A model generated the notes under the pieces. That model did no database searches. It was not told the DNA's origin and saw nothing but the letters and a program-made list of their open reading frames with translations. 52,666 nucleotides of DNA. Origin: an uncultured Sphingomonas sp. (GTDB lineage Bacteria; Pseudomonadota; Alphaproteobacteria; Sphingomonadales; Sphingomonadaceae). The DNA is taken from NCBI RefSeq assembly GCF_913778135.1, contig NZ_CAJYVU010000167.1, positions 1-52,666 on the forward strand, read 5' to 3'. This document shows, in pieces, positions 44,844 to 52,666 of the stretch (its first letter is position 1; every line of letters begins with the position of its first letter). Position numbers and translations under genes: made by a program.

Positions 44844-46535
44844 ATGTACGCCAGCTGTCGTTCCCGCCTTCCGCTCCTCGCCTGCGCCGCGGCGCTCGTC
44901 GCGGCCACCCCCGCCTTCGCCGATGCGCTGATCGACAATGTGCAGGGCGTGACGCTCGACAAACAGGGCCGCACGATCCGCTTCAAGGCGATGGTGATCG
45001 ACAAGGCCGGTCGCGTCGTCCGGCTGGTCGCGCCCGACGAGCAACCGCCCAAGCGGACGAAGAAGAACCCGGGGCCGGTGTACGACTGGCGCGCCGACAT
45101 GAAGGGACGCGTGCTCGTCCCCGGCATGATCGACGCGCACGGCCACGTGATCGAACTGGGGCTACAGGCGCTGACGCTCGATCTGTCGGACACGACCTCG
45201 CTGGAGATGGCGAAGGCGAAGATCGCTGCCTACGCCAAGGGGAACCCCGAACGGCAGTGGATCATCGGTGCGGGCTGGAACCAGGAGAAATGGGGGCTGG
45301 GTCGCTTCCCGACCGCGGCCGACCTCGACGGCGTCGTCTCCGATCGGCCGGTGTACCTGACGCGCGCCGACGGCCATGCCGCCTGGGCGAACAGCGCCGC
45401 GATCCGCGCCGCGAAGATCACCGCCGCGACCGCTGCCCCCAACGGCGGTCGGATTGAGAAGACCGCCGGTGGCGCCCCCGCGGGCGTGTTCGTCGACGCG
45501 GCGACGCAATTGTTCGACCGCGCGGTGCCGCCGGTATCGGCGAAGGACCGCACCGCCGCGTTCCTCAAGGCGCAGCAGATCCTGCTCGGCTACGGCGTCA
45601 CCGCGGTCGCCGACATGGGGACAACGATCGACGACTGGATGACCTATCGCCGCATGGGCGACATCGGCGCGCTGCGCGTGCGGATCATGTCCTACGGCCA
45701 CGGCATCGACACCACGGTGATGATCGGCGGCACCGGCCCGACCCCGTGGCTGTACGACGACCGGCTGCGGTTGGAGGGGGTCAAGATCTACGCCGACGGC
45801 GCGCTCGGCTCGCGCGGGGCGTGGTTGAAGGTGCCCTACGCCGATGCAGCCGGAAACCGCGGGCTGGGCTTCCTGACTGACGACCAGTTGCAGAACACGA
45901 TGAGCCGCGCGGCGATGGACAATTACCAGGTCGCGGTCCACGCGATCGGCGACCGCGCCAACCAGCAGGTGCTCGACGCGATAGCCGAGCTGTCGCAGAC
46001 CTACAAGGGCGATCGGCGCTGGCGGATCGAGCACGCGCAGGTGGTCGATCCCGCCGACCTGCCGCGTTTCGGCAAGAACGGCATCATCGCCTCGATGCAG
46101 CCGACGCACGCGACCGGCGACCGCGTGATGGCGGAGGCGCGGCTGGGCGAAGCGCGGCTGGCGGGGGCCTATGCATGGCGCACGATGCTGGCGAACGGTG
46201 CGGCGCTTGCCTTCGGATCGGACTTCCCGGTGGAGCGGCCCGATCCCTGGGCCGGATGGGCGGCGGCGTTCACGCGCACCGATGCGAGCGGGCAGCCCGC
46301 GGGCGGCTGGCGTCCGCAGGAGGCGGTGACGCGCGAGCAGGCATGGTGGGCGTTCACCGGGGGTGCTGCCTATGCCGGGTTTGCTGAGGGCAAGTTCGGC
46401 AATCTCGCGCCCGGGCAGAAGGCCGACTTCGTGATCGTCGATCGCGATCCGACCACCGCTGCCCCGGCCGAGCTGCGCGGTACGCAGGTGCTGCAGACCT
46501 GGATCGGCGGCGAGAAGGCGTGGGAGCGCAAGTAG
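44844..46535 (+). CDS. Amidohydrolase of the YtcJ group
   Basis: A 563-aa secreted amidohydrolase-3 protein. Signal peptide (ending ATPAFA), metal motifs VPGMIDAHGHVIELGLQAL (HxH), VKIYADGALGSRGAWL with the bridging Lys, VAVHAIGDRANQQVLDAI, RWRIEHAQVVDPADLP and LAFGSDFPVERPDPWAG. The length is typical of YtcJ-like enzymes. They act on amides or esters; the substrate is not known. It is the second of two divergent genes at this point and precedes an MDR gene by 37 bases. Confidence 0.92.
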   Translation: MYASCRSRLPLLACAAALVAATPAFADALIDNVQGVTLDKQGRTIRFKAMVIDKAGRVVRLVAPDEQPPKRTKKNPGPVYDWRADMKGRVLVPGMIDAHGHVIELGLQALTLDLSDTTSLEMAKAKIAAYAKGNPERQWIIGAGWNQEKWGLGRFPTAADLDGVVSDRPVYLTRADGHAAWANSAAIRAAKITAATAAPNGGRIEKTAGGAPAGVFVDAATQLFDRAVPPVSAKDRTAAFLKAQQILLGYGVTAVADMGTTIDDWMTYRRMGDIGALRVRIMSYGHGIDTTVMIGGTGPTPWLYDDRLRLEGVKIYADGALGSRGAWLKVPYADAAGNRGLGFLTDDQLQNTMSRAAMDNYQVAVHAIGDRANQQVLDAIAELSQTYKGDRRWRIEHAQVVDPADLPRFGKNGIIASMQPTHATGDRVMAEARLGEARLAGAYAWRTMLANGAALAFGSDFPVERPDPWAGWAAAFTRTDASGQPAGGWRPQEAVTREQAWWAFTGGAAYAGFAEGKFGNLAPGQKADFVIVDRDPTTAAPAELRGTQVLQTWIGGEKAWERK

Positions 46536-46572
46536 CGCCTCGCTTCAAAGACAACACAGAAGGAGAAGACGG

Positions 46573-47703
46573 ATGTCGGATACGTTCACGGGCCTCGAAC
46601 TGCGCTCGACCGCCAAGGAGGACGGTACGCTGGTGCTCGATCTGGCGGAAACGACGCTGACCGCGCCGAGTGAGGGCGAGATCGTCGTCTGTGTCGAGGC
46701 CGCGCCGATCAATCCGTCCGACCTCGGCCTGCTGCTCGGACCCGCGGACGTGTCGACGCTGCAAACGTCGGGAAGCAAGGATCGCCCGACCGTCACGTTC
46801 CAGATCGCACCGGCGCGGCAGGGCGGGGTGCGTGCGCGGCTCGGCCAGTCGCTGCCGGTCGGTAACGAGGGCGCGGGCACCGTCGTCGCGGCAGGCGCGG
46901 GTGCGGAAGCGTTGATGGGTCGCCGCGTCGGCATGATGGGCGGCGCGATGTACGCGCAGTACCGCAAGCTCAAGGCGCGCGACGTGGTGCCGCTGCCCGA
47001 TGGTGCGAGTGCGGCCGACGGCGCGTCGATGTTCGTCAACCCGCTGACCGCATTGGGCTTCGTCGAGACCGCACGGATGGAGGGGCACAAGGGCGTAGTC
47101 CACACCGCCGCGGCGTCGAACCTTGGGCAGATGCTGCAGAAGATCTGCCTCGCCGACGGCATGCCGCTGGTCAACATCGTCCGCTCGGAGGAACAGGCGA
47201 AGATCCTGACCGACATCGGCGCCAAATATGTTCTGAACAGCAAGGACGGGGATTTCCGCCGCAAGCTGGTCGACGCGATCGCGGAAACGCAGGCGACGGT
47301 CGCGTTCGATGCGATCGGCGGCGGGACGCTCGGCAGCGACATCGTGCAGGCGATGGAACAGGCCGCGGCGCGCAACATGACCGAGTTCAGCCGCTACGGC
47401 TCGGACAGCTTCAAGCAGCTCTACATCTACGGCGCGCTCGACCTGTCGCCGACGACGCTCAACCGGCTCGCCTTCGGGTTCCAGTGGAGCGTGTCGGGCT
47501 GGCTGCTGACTCCGTTCATGAAGCGCGCCGGGGCCGAGGTGGTGGGGCGCATGCGGCAGCGCGTCGTCGACGAACTGACCACCACCTTCGCCAGCAACTA
47601 CACGCGCACGATTGGCCTCGCCGAAGCGCTCGATCCCGAGGTCATCCGCGCCTACGACCGCAAGGCGACCGGAGAGAAGTACCTGATCGACCCGACGCGC
47701 TGA
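46573..47703 (+). CDS. Zinc-independent MDR-family oxidoreductase
   Basis: A 376-aa medium-chain reductase of the quinone-oxidoreductase type. It has an N-terminal GroES-like domain (GEIVVCVEAAPINPSDLGLLLG), SLPVGNEGAGTVVAAGAGAEAL, and a nucleotide-binding part with GVVHTAAASNLGQMLQKICLADGMPLV and ATVAFDAIGGGTLGSD. I see no structural zinc cysteine cluster. AAGGAG lies before ATG 46573. It probably reduces a carbonyl or enone with NAD(P)H. Convergent with the next small gene. Confidence 0.88.
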   Translation: MSDTFTGLELRSTAKEDGTLVLDLAETTLTAPSEGEIVVCVEAAPINPSDLGLLLGPADVSTLQTSGSKDRPTVTFQIAPARQGGVRARLGQSLPVGNEGAGTVVAAGAGAEALMGRRVGMMGGAMYAQYRKLKARDVVPLPDGASAADGASMFVNPLTALGFVETARMEGHKGVVHTAAASNLGQMLQKICLADGMPLVNIVRSEEQAKILTDIGAKYVLNSKDGDFRRKLVDAIAETQATVAFDAIGGGTLGSDIVQAMEQAAARNMTEFSRYGSDSFKQLYIYGALDLSPTTLNRLAFGFQWSVSGWLLTPFMKRAGAEVVGRMRQRVVDELTTTFASNYTRTIGLAEALDPEVIRAYDRKATGEKYLIDPTR

Positions 47704-47741
47704 GTGTCTCGGTCGCCGCCGGCACCGGGCGGCGACCGCGC

Positions 47742-47924
47742 CTAGTCGTCGGCGCCGAGTGCGCGTTTGCCGGCCTCGACTTCCTCGTCGCTCGGCGGGA
47801 CGGGCAGTTCCTCACCCGGTGCCAGCGCGTCGTCGGGGATGCCCGGCCCCATGCTGGAGATGCTTTCTCCCAGCGGACGGCCGTTCGGACCGTCGCTGAT
47901 CTTGCTGCGATCGTCATTGCTCAT
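47742..47924 (-). CDS. Short acidic protein, unknown
   Basis: A 60-aa, soluble, acidic, disordered-looking protein: MSNDDRSKISDGPNGRPLG, then SMGPGIPDDALAPGEELPVPPSDEEVEAGKRALGADD. Codons have high GC at third positions, like the neighbours. There is no clear ribosome-binding site, and no family is recognised. It lies 36 bases upstream of the MBL gene's stop, on the same strand, so it may be downstream in the same transcript. It is uncertain as a real gene. Confidence 0.55.
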   Translation of the reverse strand: MSNDDRSKISDGPNGRPLGESISSMGPGIPDDALAPGEELPVPPSDEEVEAGKRALGADD

Positions 47925-47960
47925 GCCGACGACAGCGCGTCGTGCGCGCGATCGTTCCCG

Positions 47961-49130
47961 TCAGCGAAGCGCGCGCACCGCCGGCGTATCGAGGCAGCGC
48001 AGCATCGCGTCGCGCGTCATCGCCGGCGCGGGCGCACGCGATGCCGCGGGCGCAATCTCCTGCGCCTGTCCGAGCGGTACCGGATCGAACCCGCGTTCGC
48101 CGACGCAGCGGGTCGCGGCGGCCAACATCCTGGGCGGCGTGTCATAGCCTTCGTACGACAGCCGGAACGTGCCCCAATGGATCGGGATCGCGCGCGCGGC
48201 ACCCAGCCGCTGATTGACGAGCGCGGCCTCGGCCGGGCCGATGTGGCTGCCCGACGACATCTGTCCGGGTGCGAAGCGGAACGCGCCGATCGGGATCAGC
48301 GCGAGCCGGATCGGCCCCAGCGCCGCGGCCTCGCCTGGCCAGCGCCCGTCGCCGAACCCGGTGTCGCCGGCGAAGAACAGGTTGCCGCCGCTCGGGAAAC
48401 GCACGACGAAACTGGACCAGAGCGCGCGATTGCGGTCGGTGAACCAGCGGCTGCCCCAGTGATGGTTGCGCGTGACCGCGACCTCGACACCCGGACGAAC
48501 GCGCACGCGACCGCCCCAGTCGAGCGCGGTCGCCCTCGCGCCAGTCTGCGCGATCACGCTATCGTTGCCGAGGCTGGTGACGATGCGCGGGTGGTCGCGC
48601 TGCCACAATCGTTTCAGCGCGGCCTTGTCGAGATGGTCGTAATGATTGTGGCTGACGAGCACGAGGTCGATCCGCGGCAGGTCGTCGAACGCCACCGCGG
48701 GGCGTGCGACCCGCTTCGGCCCGAACCCGAACGGCCCGGCGCGCTCGGCATAGATCGGATCGGTCAGGATGTTCAGCCCGTGCGTCTGCACCAGCACGGT
48801 GGCGTGGCCGATCCAGGTCGCGACCATCCGATCGCCCTCGACATGCGCCGCCGGCTTGCTCGCGCGCACGGGCACGCTGGTCGGCCACGCCGGTCGGCCG
48901 TCATCGCCGGTCAGTTGTCGCCACAGGAACCCGCCGCGACTGCCGCCGCCGGGCGTACGTGCAGTGTCCTCGCCATCGGGGTTGAAGAAGCGCGCGCCGT
49001 CGAAATGCCCACTCTCCGGCCCTTCATAATAGAGCCGATCGAGGAAGCGCGGCACGATCGTGATCGCGAGGCCTGCCGCCGCGACGATCAGCAGCAGCGC
49101 GCCCAGCGCAACTTTCAACACTCTTGTCAC
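47961..49130 (-). CDS. MBL-fold metallohydrolase (NAPE-PLD/UlaG type)
   Basis: A 389-aa protein with one N-terminal membrane helix (VLKVALGALLLIVAAAGLAITIV) and a metallo-beta-lactamase domain: VATWIGHATVLVQTHGLNILTDPIYAERAGPFGFGPKR, the metal motif SHNHYDHLD, NHHWGSRW, FAGDTGFGDG and PIHWGTFRLS. The order matches membrane-linked NAPE-PLD or UlaG-like phosphodiesterases. The substrate is unknown. It lies downstream of the DUF2721 gene (57-base gap) on the same strand. Confidence 0.9.
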   Translation of the reverse strand: MTRVLKVALGALLLIVAAAGLAITIVPRFLDRLYYEGPESGHFDGARFFNPDGEDTARTPGGGSRGGFLWRQLTGDDGRPAWPTSVPVRASKPAAHVEGDRMVATWIGHATVLVQTHGLNILTDPIYAERAGPFGFGPKRVARPAVAFDDLPRIDLVLVSHNHYDHLDKAALKRLWQRDHPRIVTSLGNDSVIAQTGARATALDWGGRVRVRPGVEVAVTRNHHWGSRWFTDRNRALWSSFVVRFPSGGNLFFAGDTGFGDGRWPGEAAALGPIRLALIPIGAFRFAPGQMSSGSHIGPAEAALVNQRLGAARAIPIHWGTFRLSYEGYDTPPRMLAAATRCVGERGFDPVPLGQAQEIAPAASRAPAPAMTRDAMLRCLDTPAVRALR

Positions 49131-49187
49131 GTCGCGCCCATCCGATGATTGATCTTCCCCAACGCGCCCGTCTCGTAAGCGGACCCG

Positions 49188-49640
49188 TCAGCGCAGCAAT
49201 TCGTCGCGGATGCGGATCGCGCGCAGCGATACCCGCACCTCGATCATGAACGCGACCAGGCTCGCGATCAGCAGCAGCATCGCCAGGATGAATCCGGCTG
49301 CGACATATTGGCCGATGTGGAATTTCAGCAGCGCCGCGATGAACAGCAGCGCGACGACGACGCAGGTCATCACTGCACTCGACACCCCCATCAACAGCGC
49401 GGCGTTGATGATGCCGATGCGTTTGTTGAGCAGCCGCAGCTCGGTAACGTGGCGGTCGTGCTCGTGACCGGTCGAGCGCGGGTGCAGCACCTCGAGCGCG
49501 CGGGCGCGGTCGACGACGCGCGACAGCCGGCCCGCCAGCACGTTGAGCAACGCGCCGATGCCCGCGAGCATGAACACGGGACTAAGCGAGACCTGGATCG
49601 TCTCGGCGATGGTCGATACGGCGGGGGAGTAAAGCGGCAT
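49188..49640 (-). CDS. DUF2721 membrane protein
   Basis: A 150-aa protein with three hydrophobic helices. It matches the family pattern: VSLSPVFMLAGIGALLNVLAGRLSRVVDRARALE, HVTELRLLNKRIGIINAALLMGVSSAVMTCVV and the last helix with LLIASLVAFMIEVRVSLRAI. Function is unknown. ATG 49640 has AAGGA upstream and starts four bases after the tetR stop, so it is in an operon with that regulator. Confidence 0.85.
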   Translation of the reverse strand: MPLYSPAVSTIAETIQVSLSPVFMLAGIGALLNVLAGRLSRVVDRARALEVLHPRSTGHEHDRHVTELRLLNKRIGIINAALLMGVSSAVMTCVVVALLFIAALLKFHIGQYVAAGFILAMLLLIASLVAFMIEVRVSLRAIRIRDELLR

Positions 49641-49644
49641 CGTC

Positions 49645-50313
49645 TCAGGTCCTTGCCGTATTCGTATCACGCGCGCCGGTCAGGATCGCCTCCACCGCGT
49701 CGAGCAATCCGGCCAGCGCGCCCGCGCGGCTCCAGAAATGATGGTCGCCGCTACCCCGCCGGTCGAGCGACGCCTCGCGCGCGGCGACCAGGGTCTGGAG
49801 CGACAGGCTGGCGAACAGGATGCGCTGGTTGATCGTCGCGGCGGGCAGGGGGGCGAGCAGGCGGTGGACGTGCGCGACGAAGCGGCGGAATCCGTCGGAA
49901 TGTTTGGGCACGGTGTCGCGGAACAGCGCGCGCCGTTCGTTCTGCACGTTGACGATGAAGCGGAAATACGTCTCGTGCTCGCCGGTCGGGCCGCTGAACG
50001 CGACAATCGGCAGCACCATCGCGCGCACCACGTCGCGCAAGCTTGGCGTACCCTCAGCCTCCAGCGCGTCGAACATCTCGCGGCGCCCGGCATCGATCAG
50101 GGCCGCGCCGTCGACCAGCAACTCGCGCAGCAGATCATCCTTGCTGCCGAAATGATAGTGGACGGCGGCGGCGTTGCGCTGACCGGCTGTCTCGACCACT
50201 TCGCGCATCCCGACCGCCGCGATCCCGCGCTCGGCAAACAGCCGGCGCGCGGCGCGCTTCAACTCGTTGCGGGTCGTGTTGCCGCGGGTGGCGGGCGGGG
50301 TGATCGCGTGCAT
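49645..50313 (-). CDS. TetR/AcrR-family transcriptional regulator
   Basis: A 222-aa repressor. The N-terminal HTH shows RNELKRAARRLFAERGIAAVGMREVVETAG and AAVHYHFGSKDDLLRELL; the rest is an alpha-helical ligand domain with no signature I recognise. ATG 50313 is chosen because residues upstream in frame are basic and unlike the family. It is followed by the DUF2721 gene and is divergent from the small membrane gene at 50418, with 104 bases between. An inverted repeat GAGGC-N6-GCCTC (50381-50396) is the only candidate operator, weak. Confidence 0.88.
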   Translation of the reverse strand: MHAITPPATRGNTTRNELKRAARRLFAERGIAAVGMREVVETAGQRNAAAVHYHFGSKDDLLRELLVDGAALIDAGRREMFDALEAEGTPSLRDVVRAMVLPIVAFSGPTGEHETYFRFIVNVQNERRALFRDTVPKHSDGFRRFVAHVHRLLAPLPAATINQRILFASLSLQTLVAAREASLDRRGSGDHHFWSRAGALAGLLDAVEAILTGARDTNTART

Positions 50314-50417
50314 CACCCGCCAGCATCGACGAACGCGCGCGCGACGGCAAGCGCGTGGGCGCGGGAACGTCGCCGGCGCCGAGGCGCTTGAGCCTCTAGG
50401 AAGTAGGGTGCGCGGCA

Positions 50418-50762
50418 ATGGGCTATGTGTGGATGATCCTGGCGGGCGCGTTCCTGGTGAACTGCGTGCCGCATCTCACCGCGGGACTGCGCGGCGAGGC
50501 GTTTCCGACGCCGTTCGCGAAGCCGCCCGCGCGTGGATTGTCGAGCCCGCGCACCAACATGCTGTGGGGTAGTGGCAATCTGGCGGTCGGGTTGATGCTG
50601 GCGCGGACCGGCTGGCCGATGCTCGCGCCCGAGGCGGCACTGGCGACCTCGGCGGTCGGCTGGCTGCTGCTCGGCTGGTACCTTGCCGGGCATTTCGGCG
50701 CGGTCAGGGCCGAGCGGGCGCGTCGGGATTTAGCGCTTCTCGGCGGCGAGGCGGCTGATTAG
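50418..50762 (+). CDS. Small three-helix membrane protein
   Basis: A 114-aa protein; no family recognised. Hydrophobic segments are GYVWMILAGAFLVNCVPHLTAGL, NLAVGLMLARTGWPML and LATSAVGWLLLGWYLAGHFGAV. It has the sequence FPTPFAKPPARGLSS between them. It is divergent from the TetR gene, so it is a likely target of that regulator. Its last 33 bases overlap the convergent peptidase pseudogene. Confidence 0.7.
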   Translation: MGYVWMILAGAFLVNCVPHLTAGLRGEAFPTPFAKPPARGLSSPRTNMLWGSGNLAVGLMLARTGWPMLAPEAALATSAVGWLLLGWYLAGHFGAVRAERARRDLALLGGEAAD

Positions 50763-52009
50763 GATCGCGCTGCGCGTTGCCTGACGCGGCAGGCTCGACA
50801 GGTCGATCCACTCACCCTCGGCATGCGCGCCGCCGCCCGACGCACCCATGCCGCCCAGCGTATCGGCATCGGCCGCGACAAAGCTGGAATCGGCCGCACC
50901 GCGCTTCGCCGGATCGTATTCGGGCATTTCGGGCAGCGACAGGTCGCGGTTGACCCTGTTCAGCCGTGCCAGCAGCGCGCGATTGCCCGCGGTCGGCGCC
51001 ATCGGCGGATAACCGTCGGAGAAGGTGATCGTGGCGTTGGTGCGCGGCAGGTGTCGCGCGACGATCGCCCGCATCCGCGCCTGCACGCGCGCGTCCTGTT
51101 CGGCCGAGAGCGTGCGCAGGTCGCCGCGCGCGACCGCTTGCGCGGCGACGATGTTGGTCTTGCCCGATGCGGTCGCACGCACGCCGCTGTCGTCCAGCGC
51201 CGCCGGCGTGCCCGCCGCCATGACGCCGACGTTGAAGGTGACGTTCGGCTCGGGCAGCTCGCGCCGGAGTGCGTCGAGAATACGCGCGAGCTCGTACGCT
51301 GCGCCGTAGCCGAGCGCGGGGCCGAACACCGCACTCGAATGGCCGGTGACGCCGGTCGCCGTGATCGCCCAGTTGGTCGAACTGCGCCGCGCGGTCGTCC
51401 CCCAGTCGCGCCTGCCCTCCGTGGCGACATTCTCGTATTCGAGCGCGACATCGGCCCACTTCCCCGCGGCGATCAGATCGGCGCGCGCCTGCGCCAATGG
51501 CGCCCCGATACGCTCCTCGTCACCGGTCAGCACGACCTGGATGTCGGCATTCCGAAGCGCCCCGGCGCCTGCATCGCGCGAAGCGCCGCCACGATCACGA
51601 CCAATCCACCCTTGTCATCACCAACACCTGGACCGTAGGCGCGGGTGCCCTCGCGTCGGAAGCCGCGAAACGGGCTGTCGGGCTCGAAAACCGTGTCTAG
51701 GTGGCCGATCAGCAGCACGCGCTTGCCGCGGCCGTTGCCCTTGTGAGTGGCGACGATGTGGCCGGCGCGTCCGGTCGCGCGCATGTCGATCCAGCGCACG
51801 TCGAAGCCGAGCGGGGCGAGTTCGGCGCGCATCATTTCGGCGACTTTCGTCACGCCGGCGAGGTTGAGCGAGCCCGAGTTCTGCTCGACCAGCCGTTCAA
51901 GCAGTGCCTCGGTACGCGGCGCCTCGGCAGCGACGGTCACCTGCATCCGCGCCTCGGCGGAAGACAGCGTGGTAGCGGCAGCGGCGAGCGAGAGCAGGGT
52001 AAAGATCAT
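50730..52009 (-). pseudogene. M20 metallopeptidase split by a single-base frameshift
   Basis: Two reading frames make one M20-type glutamate-carboxypeptidase-like gene. The N-terminal part (52009 down to 51527) has a signal peptide (MIFTLLSLAAAATTLSSAEA), zinc motif LLIGHLDTVFE (His103, Asp105) and GPGVGDDKGG. It then goes out of frame after residue ~148 near 51560-51568; the restored frame reads GALRNADIQVVLTGDEERIGA, with the catalytic Glu and a downstream GGAHAEGEWIDL with the last zinc His. One missing base in GCGCCGGGG would explain it. Either a real broken gene or a sequencing error in a G/C run. Intact, it would be about 425 aa and periplasmic. Confidence 0.88.
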
Positions 52010-52044
52010 CGCGCGAGGCTAGCCGTGGCAGCGCACACGCGAAA

Positions 52045-52071
52045 GCCCGCGCCGCTCAAGACGACGCGGGC
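52045..52071 (-). terminator. Candidate terminator after the SDR gene
   Basis: GCCCGCG (52045-52051) and CGCGGGC (52065-52071) form a perfect 7-bp stem with a 13-base loop; on the reverse strand it is followed by TTTCG. It lies 20 bases after the SDR stop, which fits, but the short T-run makes it weak. Confidence 0.45.
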
Positions 52072-52090
52072 GCGCACCTGTTCGCGATCG

Positions 52091-52666
52091 CTATTTGTTT
52101 GCCGAACCCGGCTCCGCCATCTTGCGATGCTGCTCGGCGAGCACCGAACCCGGAACGACATTGGCGAGCACGCCCTGGATTTTGGTCGTCCAGCCCGAGA
52201 AGATCGAGGGCTTGCCGTTCATCAGCGCCTTCCATCCATCCGCCGCCACGTCCTCGGCCGAGCGCTTGTTCGGGTCGGAGCCGACCTGCGTGTCGAGCAG
52301 GTCGCCGCGTGCGAAGAATTCGGTGTCGACGGGGCCGGGCATCAGCGTGCTGATCGTCACGCCGTCCGCGTCCTTCAACTCGTTGCGCAGCGCCTCGGTG
52401 AAGCTGTCGATGAACGCCTTCGTCCCGTTGTACACCGCCTGAAACGCGCCGGGGATGTAGCCCGCGACCGAGCCGACGACGAGCACCTTGCCGTCGTTGC
52501 GCGTGACCATGTCGGGCAGCACGCGCTGGAGCAGATAGGCGGTGCCGGTGATGTTGGTGTCGACCACGTGGCGCCAGTCATCGACCTTCTGGTCGAGAAA
52601 GCCGTGGCCGAGCCCGCGACCGGCGTTGGCGCACAGCACGTCGATGCGGCGGCCGTTCGCGGCGGC
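52091..52666 (-). CDS. Short-chain dehydrogenase, N-terminus cut by the window edge
   Basis: The C-terminal ~191 residues of a classical SDR (NAD(P)-dependent oxidoreductase). The visible part begins AAANGRRIDVLCANAGRGLG, the NAG motif, then DTNITGTAYLLQRVLPDM, VVGSVAGYIPG with the catalytic Ser, VYNGTKAFIDSFTEALRNEL with the Tyr and Lys of YxxxK, and MPGPVDTEF. The Rossmann GxxxGxG start lies beyond base 52666. Substrate unknown. Confidence 0.92.
   Translation of the reverse strand, partial: AAANGRRIDVLCANAGRGLGHGFLDQKVDDWRHVVDTNITGTAYLLQRVLPDMVTRNDGKVLVVGSVAGYIPGAFQAVYNGTKAFIDSFTEALRNELKDADGVTISTLMPGPVDTEFFARGDLLDTQVGSDPNKRSAEDVAADGWKALMNGKPSIFSGWTTKIQGVLANVVPGSVLAEQHRKMAEPGSANK

Noticed and set aside
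47484..49148. A 554-codon forward frame across the MDR end and opposite the MBL gene
   Set aside because: It is opposite a clear metallohydrolase with all metal motifs; its composition is that of a shadow.

Overview
The window is high-GC chromosomal DNA that reads as Sphingomonadales, most likely Sphingomonas or a close relative. The signs are a sphingomonad-type (PhoK-like) alkaline phosphatase, an ispH-thrB-rnhA block, a split glycine decarboxylase (gcvPA/gcvPB) behind a tandem glycine riboswitch, a Cpa/Tad pilus block, and an ATP-grasp / alpha-E / transglutaminase-like cassette. Genes are densely packed, and many stop and start codons overlap as GTGA, ATGA or TGATG. I saw no rRNA, tRNA, IS element, prophage or CRISPR array. 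The assignment rests on gene content only.

Layout. 1-5.8 kb: a glutaminase cut by the left edge, a diguanylate cyclase, pth-rplY, a TraB/GumN lipoprotein, and a small operon of an XRE regulator plus three membrane proteins behind a regularly spaced TGTCAG array. 5.9-12.1 kb: glyQ-glyS and ppdK. 12.1-19.7 kb: a leftward Tad/Cpa pilus operon (cpaA, cpaB, cpaC, cpaD, cpaE, tadB, tadC) with no cpaF/tadA ATPase gene and no pilin gene. 19.8-25.2 kb: a lysophospholipase-like hydrolase coupled to a DAO-type flavoenzyme, then leftward ispH, thrB, rnhA and an EamA transporter. 25.3-31.6 kb: a lipoprotein, an ABM-like protein, the glycine riboswitch, gcvT-gcvH-gcvPA-gcvPB and a coupled small membrane protein. 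31.6-37.2 kb: SemiSWEET, a CcdC-like protein containing a perfect 26-bp palindrome, an EamA transporter, alkaline phosphatase and DsbD.

37.3-43.2 kb: the ATP-grasp / alpha-E / transglutaminase-like cassette, in which the transglutaminase-like protein has Ala at the nucleophilic Cys position, then bpt, ilvA and a small protein. 43.2-52.7 kb: accessory metabolism and regulation, comprising a beta-hydroxyacid dehydrogenase, a DUF3298 protein, a YtcJ-like amidohydrolase, an MDR reductase, an MBL hydrolase, a DUF2721 protein, a TetR regulator, an M20 peptidase broken by one frameshift, and an SDR cut by the right edge.

Working together: the riboswitch would turn on glycine cleavage when glycine is high, and glyQS uses the same amino acid pool. 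The Cpa operon would build an inner-membrane platform, secretin and prepilin peptidase but needs an ATPase and pilin from elsewhere. The most interesting features are the XRE operator array with its membrane-protein operon, the Cys-less cassette, the pilus operon without its motor gene, and the palindrome inside the CcdC-like gene. No stretch longer than about 300 bases lacks an assigned feature. The longest spacers are 9137-9370 (REP-like hairpins) and 26501-26839 (riboswitch).
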